Origin: Sulfitobacter sp. F26204
GTDB taxonomy: Bacteria > Pseudomonadota > Alphaproteobacteria > Rhodobacterales > Rhodobacteraceae
Length of the DNA stretch: 64,000 nt
Direction: 5' to 3'
Assembly: GCF_026410305.1 (NCBI RefSeq)
Contig: NZ_JAPMLQ010000009.1
Coordinates: 1-64,000, forward strand
A program made the position numbers and the translations under genes. Positions within the stretch are counted from its first letter, which is position 1. The number at the start of each line of letters is the position of its first letter. The notes beneath the pieces are model-generated. The model made no database searches. It was not told the origin of the DNA and saw only the letters and a program-made list of their open reading frames with translations. Shown one piece after another: positions 53,784 through 62,717 of this stretch.

Positions 53784-55082
53784 TCATCCCGCCTTTTCGA
53801 GGAGTGTAATCGACATCTCGACCCGCCGAAGCTGTTTACGAAGCGGCGCGCAATCTGGATAGGCCAGCTTTAGCTTCCCCTCCAGGCCACGAAGGGCTGC
53901 AATAACATCTTCGGTTGAAGAAAGCTTCTCGTGAAAAGACTGATCCTCGTCCGTCCGCTGATAGTAGACGTCGAAGAACTCAGGCCCCTCAAGTTGCCCC
54001 CGGCCAATTTCAAAAGCCAGCCAATCCTCGAGGTCTGATCGAAGCGCACTCATCCGCGTGTAGACCACCGAGCGCGAAAACTCTGAACGCATCGCAGCCT
54101 TGATTATACGTCCAGCTTCAATGTGACCGTCTACTCCAAGCTCCCCGGTCGGACGACGGCGCGAGCATCCCGGGTTATAGTTATATGGCACAGTAGACTT
54201 ACTTGGTGACGGATAGATCATTCCTTTGCATCTGGCACGGCGCTCGTCCTGACGGGTCTTAGCCATGGGACTTAGAAAAGTCTCCCACGAGGATACAGAC
54301 TCGCCGGTCCAGTTGCCGCTGACCATGGGGACTGGCATTGCGTCGATCTTCCCTATGAGGGTATCCAGATCGTAGCCGGACCTCTGGTCCACGCCGACAT
54401 AAAGATCGCAATCATAGGGGCTATACATGCCTGGCCAACCGGTCTTTTCGATGCGCCAGCCTGTGCGATCAGACCAAGCTGCGCGCTCTTCAACATCAGG
54501 CGCGCCTCCGTAGGGTTCATCAACCAGGACGAACTGGCCGCTGGCTTGGTCAATCCAATCCGTCGAATGGTCCATGTTCGGAAGTTTATCGCGATTCAGA
54601 ATCTTGGGATATGCAGTACGGTTTCGATATGGTCGCAGCCCGGTATGCTCCATGAAGCGAAGCGATCGTTCTGCGGCACAAACCCTGCTTCGCGCATATT
54701 CTTGGTTCGGTGCGATGTCGTCACACACGAAATGATCGCCGGCAACCATTCTGAGATTGCCGAAGCCACGCACGTACCTTAGTGCGCTTTTCTCGCACAA
54801 ATCCAAAATTGGCATCGACAGATCAATCCGCAGAGTTTCTCGTCCGCATCGGTGGCGGAGCTCTTTGTCGCTCCAATAGATGGTCAGGAGTATGTATGGT
54901 TTTGAAAGCGCGGGCCTAGTCATAGGGAGGGTCCGCTGCGCATGACGGAAACTCTCACAATTGGCAGATTTGGAAGCAAGTTCCAGCGCGTCAGAGTGCT
55001 TGATGCCTTTCGACTTCTTTAACTCTTTGGCAAACCGTTTTACCCCGGCAAGGGTGGTAGGATGGATATCTTCGATCAACAT
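53784..55082 (-). CDS. DUF5623-like (glyoxalase-related N-terminus) hypothetical protein
   Basis: The start is the Met at 55082 (MLIEDIHPTTLAGVKRFAKELKKSKGIKHSDALELASKSANCESFRHAQR). This N-terminal ~60-residue segment is the 'glyoxalase-related' motif common in plasmid-borne DUF5623 proteins. The rest of the 433 residues has Trp/Tyr-rich stretches (GWPGMYSPYDCDLYVGVD, WETFLSPMAKTRQDERRARC) and no enzyme motif I can name. Codon use is AT-richer than in the mobilization genes. Function unknown. Confidence 0.7.
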   Translation of the reverse strand: MLIEDIHPTTLAGVKRFAKELKKSKGIKHSDALELASKSANCESFRHAQRTLPMTRPALSKPYILLTIYWSDKELRHRCGRETLRIDLSMPILDLCEKSALRYVRGFGNLRMVAGDHFVCDDIAPNQEYARSRVCAAERSLRFMEHTGLRPYRNRTAYPKILNRDKLPNMDHSTDWIDQASGQFVLVDEPYGGAPDVEERAAWSDRTGWRIEKTGWPGMYSPYDCDLYVGVDQRSGYDLDTLIGKIDAMPVPMVSGNWTGESVSSWETFLSPMAKTRQDERRARCKGMIYPSPSKSTVPYNYNPGCSRRRPTGELGVDGHIEAGRIIKAAMRSEFSRSVVYTRMSALRSDLEDWLAFEIGRGQLEGPEFFDVYYQRTDEDQSFHEKLSSTEDVIAALRGLEGKLKLAYPDCAPLRKQLRRVEMSITLLEKAG

Positions 55083-55395
55083 AGCTATCTCCCGGCCTGA
55101 AATAGAAACGCCACTCGCCAATCGTCCCTCAAGCCAGAATGCTAGCTGATAAGGAAGATATGAATTCTAGGGACAGTGCTGCCTGCAGCTTCGAAACGGC
55201 GAGTGCCATGCTCCTGCCTAGAGCAACACCAATATATGAAGAAGCACGTTCCAGTGCAAGTCGCGCCCTCCAATTCCAATACCAACAACATTGAGCTCCG
55301 ACACTCATTTGAGCCAACGAAACGGTTCTTGGGCCGCCGGAAAATATTTGCCAGGTTCCAGAATGTGCGGATCCTTTCAGTCGATCGAACAAAAA

Positions 55396-55425
55396 AAGGG
55401 GAACCGCGTTCCCGCGGTTCCCCTT
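55396..55425 (-). terminator. Strong rho-independent terminator
   Basis: A perfect 13-bp stem (AAGGGGAACCGCG with CGCGGTTCCCCTT; 55396-55408 and 55413-55425, 4-nt loop), followed on the minus strand by a run of seven T, ends the DUF736 operon. Confidence 0.85.
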
Positions 55426-55455
55426 GCCCCTCCAGTGTTGAGATTTGTCGTCCGA

Positions 55456-56184
55456 TCATGCGACCAGCGACAGCCCCGCGCCTGCGTCCTGCGGCTGTTC
55501 ACCGCTGTCGATGAACGGGATGATCGAGAAGGTCTGCCCGCCGCGCTGTTCTTCGTTCTGCACGGCGTTGACGCGCAGGTCGCCATCAGGCGTGTTGATC
55601 AGCAACGAAAGGTAGTCATTGCCCGTGCGGCTGCTTTTCGCCATCCAGGCCGAGCCGACGCGGATCGGTGCGCCCCGGGGCGAGCTGACCTCGATGCGGT
55701 AATCGGGGTGGGTCTCCTCGGATTTGTAGCTGTTCTCGATCAGCATAAACTCCAGATCGAACATCATGTTGGCGATGTAGCCGGTGAAGGCGTTGTCAGC
55801 GTCCATGGCGGTGAGCTCGCCCGAGATCGAGCCAGATTTCATCAGGCCGTTCGAGACCAGTGGGATGATCTCGAACGCGCCGCTCTGGGCCGCACGCGCC
55901 TCTTTCGTCTGCACCGCGTTGACCCGGAACGGGCCGAGGCCGACATCGATCTGCATCGAGATGTAGGGGTTGCCGCTGGTGTTGCCGGTCTCGTTCCAGG
56001 CCGTGCCGATGCGCACCTTGCGGCCTGATTTGTTGACTGCCGTCACGTCAAAATCCGGGCTGCGTTCGGACATCTTGGCCCGCGCCTCCAACTGGATAGC
56101 GATATCAAAGCGCGTCGAGTGGATCATGCCGGTGTACTGAGCGGCTGTGGTCTCGACATTGCGGGTGAGGGTTCCTGCGAACAT
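55456..56184 (-). CDS. Tandem DUF736 protein
   Basis: Start at the Met at 56184 (MFAGTLTRNVETTAAQYTGMIHSTRFDIAIQLEAR). The 242 residues contain two DUF736 repeats: residues ~1-120 and ~121-235, each with a short GTL/GSISGEL start, a charged middle and a segment of the type V(R/D)IG(T/S)AW...S(R)TGN.YISM/YLSL.....G..RVNAVQ. DUF736 is a small domain found almost only on alphaproteobacterial plasmids and conjugative elements; its function is not known. The double form here is longer than the usual ~100 residues. Confidence 0.85.
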   Translation of the reverse strand: MFAGTLTRNVETTAAQYTGMIHSTRFDIAIQLEARAKMSERSPDFDVTAVNKSGRKVRIGTAWNETGNTSGNPYISMQIDVGLGPFRVNAVQTKEARAAQSGAFEIIPLVSNGLMKSGSISGELTAMDADNAFTGYIANMMFDLEFMLIENSYKSEETHPDYRIEVSSPRGAPIRVGSAWMAKSSRTGNDYLSLLINTPDGDLRVNAVQNEEQRGGQTFSIIPFIDSGEQPQDAGAGLSLVA

Positions 56185-56308
56185 GGGATGGTTCCTTTTG
56201 GATTGGCCGGTGTCTGACGTCCTTGCCAGCGCATCCGGGATTGCTTTCTCGACCCCTTGAGGGATCACAAATCAGAAAGCTTGCTTTCCTTTCAGCCCCG
56301 CCCACGGG

Positions 56309-56611
56309 TCAGAGCTGCCGTCCGAGTGGGAATGCCCCCACGCCTCCGGGTGCTACGCCCCTCCCCTGCCCGTCTGGTCTTGATTGGCTGCCCGGATTTT
56401 CCGCGCCGTCCTCCGATCGCGCGATGAAGAACTCCGTCTCTTTGCCGTTCAACCTTTGCCCACCCCGGTCGGTCAGGCCGATGCAGCTACCATTCGGCAC
56501 GTAGGTAATGAGGTACTGACCGAGCCGGTCCTTGTGGACAACGTAGCCGGTATTGGCCCAGTGCACGGTCTGGCCGGCATCGACGGCCGCCTTGATGTCA
56601 TCGAGTGTCAT
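56309..56611 (-). CDS. Small hypothetical protein
   Basis: Starting at ATG 56611 with GAGGA upstream, the 100-residue protein reads MTLDDIKAAVDAGQTVHWANTGYVVHKDRLGQYLITYVPNGSCIGLTDRGGQRLNGKETEFF..., a compact beta-rich domain of about 70 residues followed by a low-complexity tail. This small domain type is common on roseobacter plasmids. The tail may be read-through caused by mutation of the original stop. Function unknown. Confidence 0.65.
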   Translation of the reverse strand: MTLDDIKAAVDAGQTVHWANTGYVVHKDRLGQYLITYVPNGSCIGLTDRGGQRLNGKETEFFIARSEDGAENPGSQSRPDGQGRGVAPGGVGAFPLGRQL

Positions 56612-56651
56612 GTGATCCTCCTCAAGTAGAATGGTGGGGAAACGACGCAAG

Positions 56652-56675
56652 AAGCCCGATCTTCCAACCGGGCTT
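56652..56675 (-). terminator. Terminator-like hairpin after the DUF6915 gene
   Basis: AAGCCCG and CGGGCTT (56652-56658, 56669-56675) form a 7-bp stem about 40 bases past the end of the DUF6915 gene. The T run after it is short. Confidence 0.5.
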
Positions 56676-56711
56676 CCGTGCGGCATTCAATTGGCAAAAA
56701 GCCGGGTCCTG

Positions 56712-57173
56712 TCAGGCACCTTGCGTGGCTTGCGTCGCGTGCGCCGCCATCCAATCCTTCAGACCAAGAACCGTTCTGCCGGCGGCGACTTCAGATGCCC
56801 AGGCAACCCTTGGGTCGCCGCAGGGCTCATCGCCGACATGCCGGTCGATATGGCCATTGGCCATCCATGGCTCGGGCTGGATCCGTCGCAGCCAGTCCGC
56901 CATGCTCGGGATGCGGCCCTGGCAGTCTTCACGGACATGCTGCTCGCCGATCCAGCGCACGGGGATGTCCCGACCCGCGCTATTGGTCAGAGTCAGGCCG
57001 AAAACCCGTTCCGCCTCGAACAGGCCTTGAGCGTGGTGGCGCATGGCTCGGTGCGTAAAGAGCGCGAGGGGCTCTTTCGAGGCATCGAACCAGTCATGTA
57101 TGGACTGATAGTCAGACGGCACCCCGCCGAATTTCCGGGCAGAGCTTTCAGCATGATGAAGCGGATGGGCCAT
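56712..57173 (-). CDS. DUF6915-like protein
   Basis: I prefer the Met at 57173 (MAHPLHHAESSARKFGG) because the conserved pattern starts there; the frame opens 39 bases earlier. The region AHPLHHAESSARKFGGVPSDYQSIHDWFDASKEPLALFTHRAMRHHAQGLFEAERVFG is rich in His and acidic residues and matches the DUF6915 family of plasmid accessory proteins. The His/Asp content suggests a metal-bound HD-like or helical fold, but no function is established. It overlaps or abuts the DUF6878 gene. Confidence 0.75.
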   Translation of the reverse strand: MAHPLHHAESSARKFGGVPSDYQSIHDWFDASKEPLALFTHRAMRHHAQGLFEAERVFGLTLTNSAGRDIPVRWIGEQHVREDCQGRIPSMADWLRRIQPEPWMANGHIDRHVGDEPCGDPRVAWASEVAAGRTVLGLKDWMAAHATQATQGA

Positions 57174-57174
57174 C

Positions 57175-57561
57175 TCAAAGACCCTCGACATAGCTGTGCG
57201 AACATTCGACATAGCGGTCCGCGTGATCGAGGGTGATGCTGTCGTTGCGCAAGTCCCAGGTCAGCGTGCCGTAGCCGCCCTCGTTATTTTCGAACCCCGG
57301 GTGATGGTGATAGGCGAGCGACCAGGCGAAATCGCCAATCTCTGTGGCAAGCGCCTCCGGCAGTCGGACCTCTGCAGGCTGAACCGTCACATCCTCGACA
57401 TTGCCGGAGTCGCCATAGCCTTCGTATTCGGCAGTCACCTCGCTGATGCCAAGCGCACGTAGTTGCGCGAGCAGCTCCGCTCGAGATGCCTTCAAGGTGG
57501 TTTCGCGCTCTGCACGCCACTGAGCCGCCATTGCGGCATAGTCGATCTGGGGATTGGTCAT
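57175..57561 (-). CDS. DUF6878-like protein
   Basis: Start at ATG 57561 (MTNPQIDYAAMAAQWRAERETTLKASRAELLAQLRALGISEVTAEYEGYGDSGNVEDV), giving 128 residues. An N-terminal helical pair precedes a mixed alpha/beta domain with WSLAYHHHPGFENNEGGYGTLTWDLRNDSITLDHADRY, the pattern of DUF6878. It is translationally linked to the DUF6915 gene downstream. Function unknown; common in the accessory region of alphaproteobacterial conjugative elements. Confidence 0.75.
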   Translation of the reverse strand: MTNPQIDYAAMAAQWRAERETTLKASRAELLAQLRALGISEVTAEYEGYGDSGNVEDVTVQPAEVRLPEALATEIGDFAWSLAYHHHPGFENNEGGYGTLTWDLRNDSITLDHADRYVECSHSYVEGL

Positions 57562-57682
57562 GGGTCTGTCCTCTTGTCTGAATTTGGGGGGCCGGGCGTG
57601 GCATTGGTCTGCCCGCGCCCGGAAAGCGCAGATCGCCAAGATCCCGATCCACGCCGCCCGACCGGAAGCTCGCTTTGACTTT

Positions 57683-60600
57683 TCAGGCGGCTTGTTCTGC
57701 CGCTCTAGCGGCTCCCTGCCCGACGATCAGAGCCAGAATGCGGCCCGTGTCGATCCCGTCCGCATGCGGCAGGAACACCCGCAACTGGAAGGCGATGATC
57801 TCCGTGAAACACCCCATGGCCTTGAGACCTTCAATCATGCCCCGATCCGCACCGCCCAACTCAAGGCGCATCTCGCCTGCGACACGACGACGGGTCAGGG
57901 TGAGACCCCGGCCGAGATCGACCGGCGCCGTGGTGCCGAGGGCGGCGGTCAACATCTCCTGCGGCGTTTGCGGGTTGGAGACGAGGAAGCGGGCGCGCAG
58001 CGCGGCCGCACCTTCCTCGCTCAGCGTACGCCCGATCATGGCGGTCGCCCCGTCCGGCGTGACCCTATAGATGCGCTCATTGGTGGTCGGAATGTCCTTC
58101 CAGATCGGCAGCAGCAGCCCGGTCAGCAGGTAGAGCTTGGTCGTGGTGGTTTTTGGCAGGGACGCAGCCTCGGCATCCCAAATCCGCGCAAACTCGGGCC
58201 TGTCGATCTCTTCCCAAGCCGAGGACTCGAACCGCGCCTCTTCGAGATAGCTCGACCCGTTTGGCCGCACCACCTTGCGCATGAGGGTGACGATATCCTC
58301 GTCATACATCTGCATGGGCCGCGCCGAGATGAGCGCCGCGCGACCCGAGGCGCGATTGACCATCGGCAGCTTGTCGGGGTTGCGCGACAGGGCGTCATCC
58401 GCCGACAGCACGTGGACCGGGTCCGTCACCTCAAGTCCGATGATCCGCGTCACGGCGCCAGATTTCGGGCAGGTCCAGAGATCTTCCGTGGAGACCTGTT
58501 CTATCTTGTCGCCGCGTAGGGTTTCCACGCCGAGATCGAGCGTGCCCGCCGCCCGCGCCCGTTCAGTCTGATCGGCAATCCGGCGCATGAACTCGGCAAA
58601 GAGCGCGTTCTGCATGTGGATGGGCAGGGCAAGCACCCGGTTGAGAAACCGCTGGATCGGCGGCAGCTCCTCGAGCAGCACCCCGTCCTTGTCGATCAGC
58701 CGCAGGGCTGTCCAGTCGGTGAAGCTCTCGTAGCTCATCGCCTCAGCGCGCCCGGCGGCAAGATCGGCGAAATACCCACGTAGTGCGGCCCGCGCGATCG
58801 GGCTTTCGAGATTGTCCTCCTCGCGGAACATGCCTTGCGAGCCGGTCTCGCGCTGACCCTTGGTCAAGGCCCCCAGCTGGTCGAGGCGCTTGGCGATCGT
58901 CGAGGTGAAACGCTTCTCGCCATGCACATCCGAGGTGCAGACCCGGAAGAAGGGCGCGCTGACCTGAGCCGAGCGATGCGTGCGGCCGAGCCCCTGGATG
59001 GCCGCGTCTGCGCGCCAGCCGGGCTCCAACAGGTAGTGCCGCCGCCGTTTCTGGTTCTTCGCTGTTTGCGCCGCATGATAGGACCGGCCCGTGCCGCCTG
59101 CATCGGAGAAGATCAGGATATCCTTCTCACCATCCATAAAGGCTTGGGTCTCTGACGAATTACTGCTGGCGGCGCGCTTTTCGATAAAGAGATGGCCATC
59201 CTCGGCCTTGAGGGGTCGGATGGACCTTCCTGTCACTTCGGCCACGGCATCGTCGCCAAAGGCCCAGAGGATCTGATCCAGCGCCGAAGGGATCGGGGCC
59301 AGTGTCATCAACTCCATCATGGCCGCATCGCGCAGGGCAAGCGCTTCGCGGGAGACAACCAGCGCCCCGGTCTCATCCCGTAAAGGTTCCACCACCATAT
59401 TGCCGTCGATCTCCACGAGCTTTTGAGCATGGATTGGGAAGGCCTGTTCGAGGTAGCCCAGCACATAGTCACGCGGCGTCAAGGCACCCTCGACGAGTTC
59501 ATCCTCTGGGTCCATCGTCTCAAGCCGGCGTTTCAGCAGGCTCTCGCCTGTCGAGACCACCTGGATGACGCAGGCGTTGCCCGCCGTGAGGTCATCTTCG
59601 ATGGCGCGGATGATGGTCGGGGCCTTCATGCCCATCAGCAGATGATTGAAGAAGCGCTGCTTGGTGCTCTCGAAGCGGGACTTGGCCGAGGCGCGTGCGG
59701 CCGAGGCGTTGGTCGCACCCGAAGCGTCATTGACGCCGGTGGCGGTCAGCGCCACCTCGAGATTGTGGTGGATCGTCCGAAACGCACCCGCGTATGCGTC
59801 GTAGATCTCGATCTGCGCCGCGGTCAGCGCGTGTTCGAGCACGTCATATTCCACGCCATCGAAGCTGAGGGCGCGGGCCGTGTAGAGGCCGAGCGTCTTG
59901 AGATCGCGCGCGACCACCTCCATGGCAGCGACGCCGCCTGCCTCCATCGCCGAGACAAAGCTCTCGCGGCTCGGGAAGGGATATTCGGGGCCCTGCCCCC
60001 AGAGCCCCAGCCGCGCGGCATAGGCGAGGTTGTGCACGCTCGTGGCGCCCGTGGCCGAGATGTAGAAGACGCGGGCGCACGGGGCGGCAAGTTGCAGCCG
60101 CAGGCCCGCGAGGCCCTGCTGGGAGGGTTTAGCCCCCCTGCCCTGCTCGGACCCGGTCGCATTCTGCATGGCATGGGCCTCGTCGAAGGCTAGCACGCCC
60201 TCGAACCCCTCGCCCATCCAGTCGAGGATCTGGCTCAGCCGCGTGGTGCCGCATTTGCCCGCCGAGCGCAGCGTGGCGTAGGTGACAAAAAGGATACCGT
60301 CGCCCATCGGGATGGGCTGGTCCGGTTTCCATTTGGAGAGCGGCTGGATGTCGGCGGGCGAGCCTCCGAGGTCGGTCCAGTCGCGGATGGCATCCTCGAT
60401 GAGCGTGGCGGATTTGGAGACCCAGATCGCCTTCCTGCGCCCGGCAAGCCAGTTCACAAGGATCAGCCCCGCGCATTCCCGCCCCTTGCCGCAGCCGGTG
60501 CCGTCCCCGAGGAAATACCCGAGACGATAGGCCCGTGCTTCCGGGTCATCATCTGCGCGCGTCAGCTTGGTCTGGTCGTCATCAATGGTAAACCGCCCCG

Positions 60601-61945
60601 GCAGGTCACGCCCATGGACATCATGCGCCATGATGATCGTCTCGAGCTGCGCCTCGGAGAGATGTCCCTGCTCGATCAACCGTCCGGGCAGACGCAATTC
60701 CGCACTGGCGGCACCTGAGGGCACCGGCGGCGCGACCGAGGCCATGGCGATGCTCTCGACCAGCGGCGTGGGATGTTCCTGCGCACCCGCGATCTCGATC
60801 CGCTGCGGGTGGTAGCGCGCATAGATGTCTGAGACGGGCGTGTTGTCGCGCGGGGTCTCAAAGCTTGTGAAGCTGAGCGGACGGACGGCATTGGCCCGGG
60901 ATTTGGAGGCGGCGACAGGCGCAGCGGCGGTCTTGCGCGGGGCAGATGATGGAACGGTCGGTCGAGCATGAGGGATCGCTTCAGCCCGTTGGGCGGGGCG
61001 CATCTCGGGCCGGGTTGCGGCCACGGCGTCGACAAAAGGAAGGGCTTCATCCAGATCGCACACAATGGCGCGGATCATCTCGCCATCCTCCTGCACCTTG
61101 TCGAAGACCATGAGCTGGGTTTCGACAGAGGTGCCAAGCTTGCGGTAGACTTGCCCCGGAATCGTCAGCGCCAGTCGCGGCGTGAGGAGACCGCAGGCGC
61201 GTGACCAATGCGCGGCATCGCATTCGGGCGTGAATCCCGGCGGCATGATCGCCACAAGCCGCCCGCAGGGTGCCAGGCGCTTTGCAGCCGCGATGAGATG
61301 CTTGGCGGCGATATGCTTGTCTCGAGAGCGATCGACCGAGGAGGCGAAGGGCGGATTCATCACCACGACGTCGGGTAGAACCGGCGTCTGCAGCAGATCA
61401 TCGATATGCTCGCCGTCATGGCCTGTGACCTCGCCACCGAAAACCGCGCGCAGGAGGTGCTGGCGAAAGGGGTCGATTTCATTGAGCACAAGCGTGGCAC
61501 TGGCCCGGGCAGCGAAAGCAGCGAGGGCACCGGTGCCCGCCGAGGGCTCCAGAACGGTCTCGCCCTTGCGAATGGCTGCCGCCCGCAAGACCAGCGCCGC
61601 GAATGGCAGCGGCGTGGAAAACTGCTGCAGCCGGATCTGCTGCTCTGACCGACGCGTTTCCGTCAGCAGCCGTGAGGCAAGCCGCTTTGCAGCGGCGATA
61701 TCACCTGCCGCGCCGTCCCCACGCAGCAGCACCTGAACAGCCGCAGCCTGCATCAGGTCATATGCCATGCGCCAGTCCCAGGCACCGCCGGCATCGCTGC
61801 CATGGAACGTCTCGCGCATGATACGCGCGAGCGCTGAACTGCGCAGGGGTTGGTGGTCGACCTCCGCGCCGATCTGCGCGAGGGCAGAGGTAAGGTTAGC
61901 GTCGGATTCAACAGGATTGGAGAGCGTTGAGAAAGGCTTGGACAT
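57683..61945 (-). CDS. DarB-like methyltransferase / strawberry-notch helicase fusion
   Basis: This 1420-residue protein has an N-terminal class I methyltransferase with the SAM site VLEPSAGTGALAAFAA (131-146) and catalytic NPPF (197-200), as in N6-adenine enzymes. A linker (~320-400) precedes an SF2 helicase of the strawberry-notch type: DGTGCGKGRECAG (Walker A-like, 481-493), FDEAHAMQN (586-594) and the C-terminal Sbno domain (GGTGRSYHAAQTAKNQKRRRHYLLEPGWRADAAIQGLGRTHRS). Phage P1 DarB, which protects incoming DNA from type I restriction, has this combination. In the accessory region of a conjugative element an anti-restriction role is likely; this is inference. Confidence 0.85.
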   Translation of the reverse strand: MSKPFSTLSNPVESDANLTSALAQIGAEVDHQPLRSSALARIMRETFHGSDAGGAWDWRMAYDLMQAAAVQVLLRGDGAAGDIAAAKRLASRLLTETRRSEQQIRLQQFSTPLPFAALVLRAAAIRKGETVLEPSAGTGALAAFAARASATLVLNEIDPFRQHLLRAVFGGEVTGHDGEHIDDLLQTPVLPDVVVMNPPFASSVDRSRDKHIAAKHLIAAAKRLAPCGRLVAIMPPGFTPECDAAHWSRACGLLTPRLALTIPGQVYRKLGTSVETQLMVFDKVQEDGEMIRAIVCDLDEALPFVDAVAATRPEMRPAQRAEAIPHARPTVPSSAPRKTAAAPVAASKSRANAVRPLSFTSFETPRDNTPVSDIYARYHPQRIEIAGAQEHPTPLVESIAMASVAPPVPSGAASAELRLPGRLIEQGHLSEAQLETIIMAHDVHGRDLPGRFTIDDDQTKLTRADDDPEARAYRLGYFLGDGTGCGKGRECAGLILVNWLAGRRKAIWVSKSATLIEDAIRDWTDLGGSPADIQPLSKWKPDQPIPMGDGILFVTYATLRSAGKCGTTRLSQILDWMGEGFEGVLAFDEAHAMQNATGSEQGRGAKPSQQGLAGLRLQLAAPCARVFYISATGATSVHNLAYAARLGLWGQGPEYPFPSRESFVSAMEAGGVAAMEVVARDLKTLGLYTARALSFDGVEYDVLEHALTAAQIEIYDAYAGAFRTIHHNLEVALTATGVNDASGATNASAARASAKSRFESTKQRFFNHLLMGMKAPTIIRAIEDDLTAGNACVIQVVSTGESLLKRRLETMDPEDELVEGALTPRDYVLGYLEQAFPIHAQKLVEIDGNMVVEPLRDETGALVVSREALALRDAAMMELMTLAPIPSALDQILWAFGDDAVAEVTGRSIRPLKAEDGHLFIEKRAASSNSSETQAFMDGEKDILIFSDAGGTGRSYHAAQTAKNQKRRRHYLLEPGWRADAAIQGLGRTHRSAQVSAPFFRVCTSDVHGEKRFTSTIAKRLDQLGALTKGQRETGSQGMFREEDNLESPIARAALRGYFADLAAGRAEAMSYESFTDWTALRLIDKDGVLLEELPPIQRFLNRVLALPIHMQNALFAEFMRRIADQTERARAAGTLDLGVETLRGDKIEQVSTEDLWTCPKSGAVTRIIGLEVTDPVHVLSADDALSRNPDKLPMVNRASGRAALISARPMQMYDEDIVTLMRKVVRPNGSSYLEEARFESSAWEEIDRPEFARIWDAEAASLPKTTTTKLYLLTGLLLPIWKDIPTTNERIYRVTPDGATAMIGRTLSEEGAAALRARFLVSNPQTPQEMLTAALGTTAPVDLGRGLTLTRRRVAGEMRLELGGADRGMIEGLKAMGCFTEIIAFQLRVFLPHADGIDTGRILALIVGQGAARAAEQAA

Positions 61946-61989
61946 GGGGAATTCCTTTGGATCAGGGTCTGAGTTCCAAAGGACAAAAA

Positions 61990-62022
61990 GCCCGCTCTAC
62001 ACTTTGAAGGCGTAGAGCGGGC
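61990..62022 (-). terminator. Rho-independent terminator after the toxin gene
   Basis: A perfect 11-bp stem (GCCCGCTCTAC with GTAGAGCGGGC; 61990-62000 and 62012-62022) is followed on the minus strand by TTTTT, 30 bases past the parE stop and just before the DarB-like gene. Confidence 0.8.
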
Positions 62023-62051
62023 AATTTCTCAGCGGGGGGCCTGCACCCCGA

Positions 62052-62342
62052 TCATGGCCATTGCTGCGCAGCATGAAGAACGCGCAAAATGGTCACCATC
62101 TCAGGGCTTTCAGCATAAACCACGATGTAGTTCGGCCGAACAACCATCTCCCTAGTCCCGTCCACACGGCCCGCGCGGTACATCTGAGGGCGTTCTGGAA
62201 GGAGGGACGTCTTGTGTTCAATCTCGTCTTTGAGAACTTGGGCGGCATCCGGGTTGTCGTCAGAGATGTAGTCAATGATTGCCAGCAAGTCGGCTATGGC
62301 CGTAGCTTTCCATTCAAGATTTGGCAAGGCGCTTCCCGTCAA
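62052..62342 (-). CDS. parE: ParE/RelE-family toxin
   Basis: This 96-residue protein has the RelE/ParE fold pattern: LEWKATAIADLLAIIDYISDDNPDAAQVLKDEIEHKTSLLPERPQMYRAGRVDGTREMVVRPNYIVVYAESPEMVTILRVLHAAQQWP. The REMVVRPNYIVVY and VTILRVLHAAQ segments are those of the ParE group that acts on DNA gyrase, though mRNA cleavage is possible in related members. Its gene overlaps the antitoxin gene by 29 bases. The pair would stabilise the element in the host. Confidence 0.88.
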   Translation of the reverse strand: MTGSALPNLEWKATAIADLLAIIDYISDDNPDAAQVLKDEIEHKTSLLPERPQMYRAGRVDGTREMVVRPNYIVVYAESPEMVTILRVLHAAQQWP

Positions 62343-62613
62343 TCAATGCCTGGGCGTCTTGCATCGCCTTGGCATGGGGCGTTGTGGGCCTTGGATCGTC
62401 CAGCGCTTCCTGTACCTTCGCCCTGAACCAGGCGTCATAGGCATCCGGATCAGCGGTCAATCCGGCAGGCAAGCCGCCTTCTGCGGCTACGCGGGTCAAA
62501 AGAATACGCACCGCGTCGGAGAGCGTCAGACCGACGCCCGCAAGTGCGTCCGAAGCCTGTGCTTTCAGCTGATCGTCAACACGGACATGAAGCATGGATG
62601 TTTGGGCAGGCAT
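62314..62613 (-). CDS. relB: RelB/DinJ-family antitoxin
   Basis: This 99-residue protein has an N-terminal ribbon-helix-helix (SMLHVRVDDQLKAQASDALAGVGLTLSDAVRILLTRVAAEGGLP), as in RelB/DinJ antitoxins, and a C-terminal tail (WFRAKVQEALDDPRPTTPHAKAMQDAQALIDGK) that would wrap the toxin. An AT-rich inverted repeat in the promoter (TGTATCTCATTTGAGATACG, 62640-62659) is a probable autoregulatory operator. The antitoxin is encoded first, as is usual. Confidence 0.88.
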   Translation of the reverse strand: MPAQTSMLHVRVDDQLKAQASDALAGVGLTLSDAVRILLTRVAAEGGLPAGLTADPDAYDAWFRAKVQEALDDPRPTTPHAKAMQDAQALIDGKRLAKS

Positions 62614-62639
62614 GGATGGTCCTCCAGTTGATGAGAGTG

Positions 62640-62659
62640 ATGTATCTCATTTGAGATAC
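62640..62659. promoter_or_regulatory. Operator palindrome of the relB-parE operon
   Basis: GTATCTCATTTGAGATAC is a perfect palindrome about 30 bases upstream of the relB start, the usual place for RelB/toxin complexes to repress their own promoter. Confidence 0.6.
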
Positions 62660-62717
62660 GTTTTCAAGTCGGCGGTATGTGCGCGCGTTGTTTCGTCGTG
62701 TTGTCTCAGCGAGAAAC

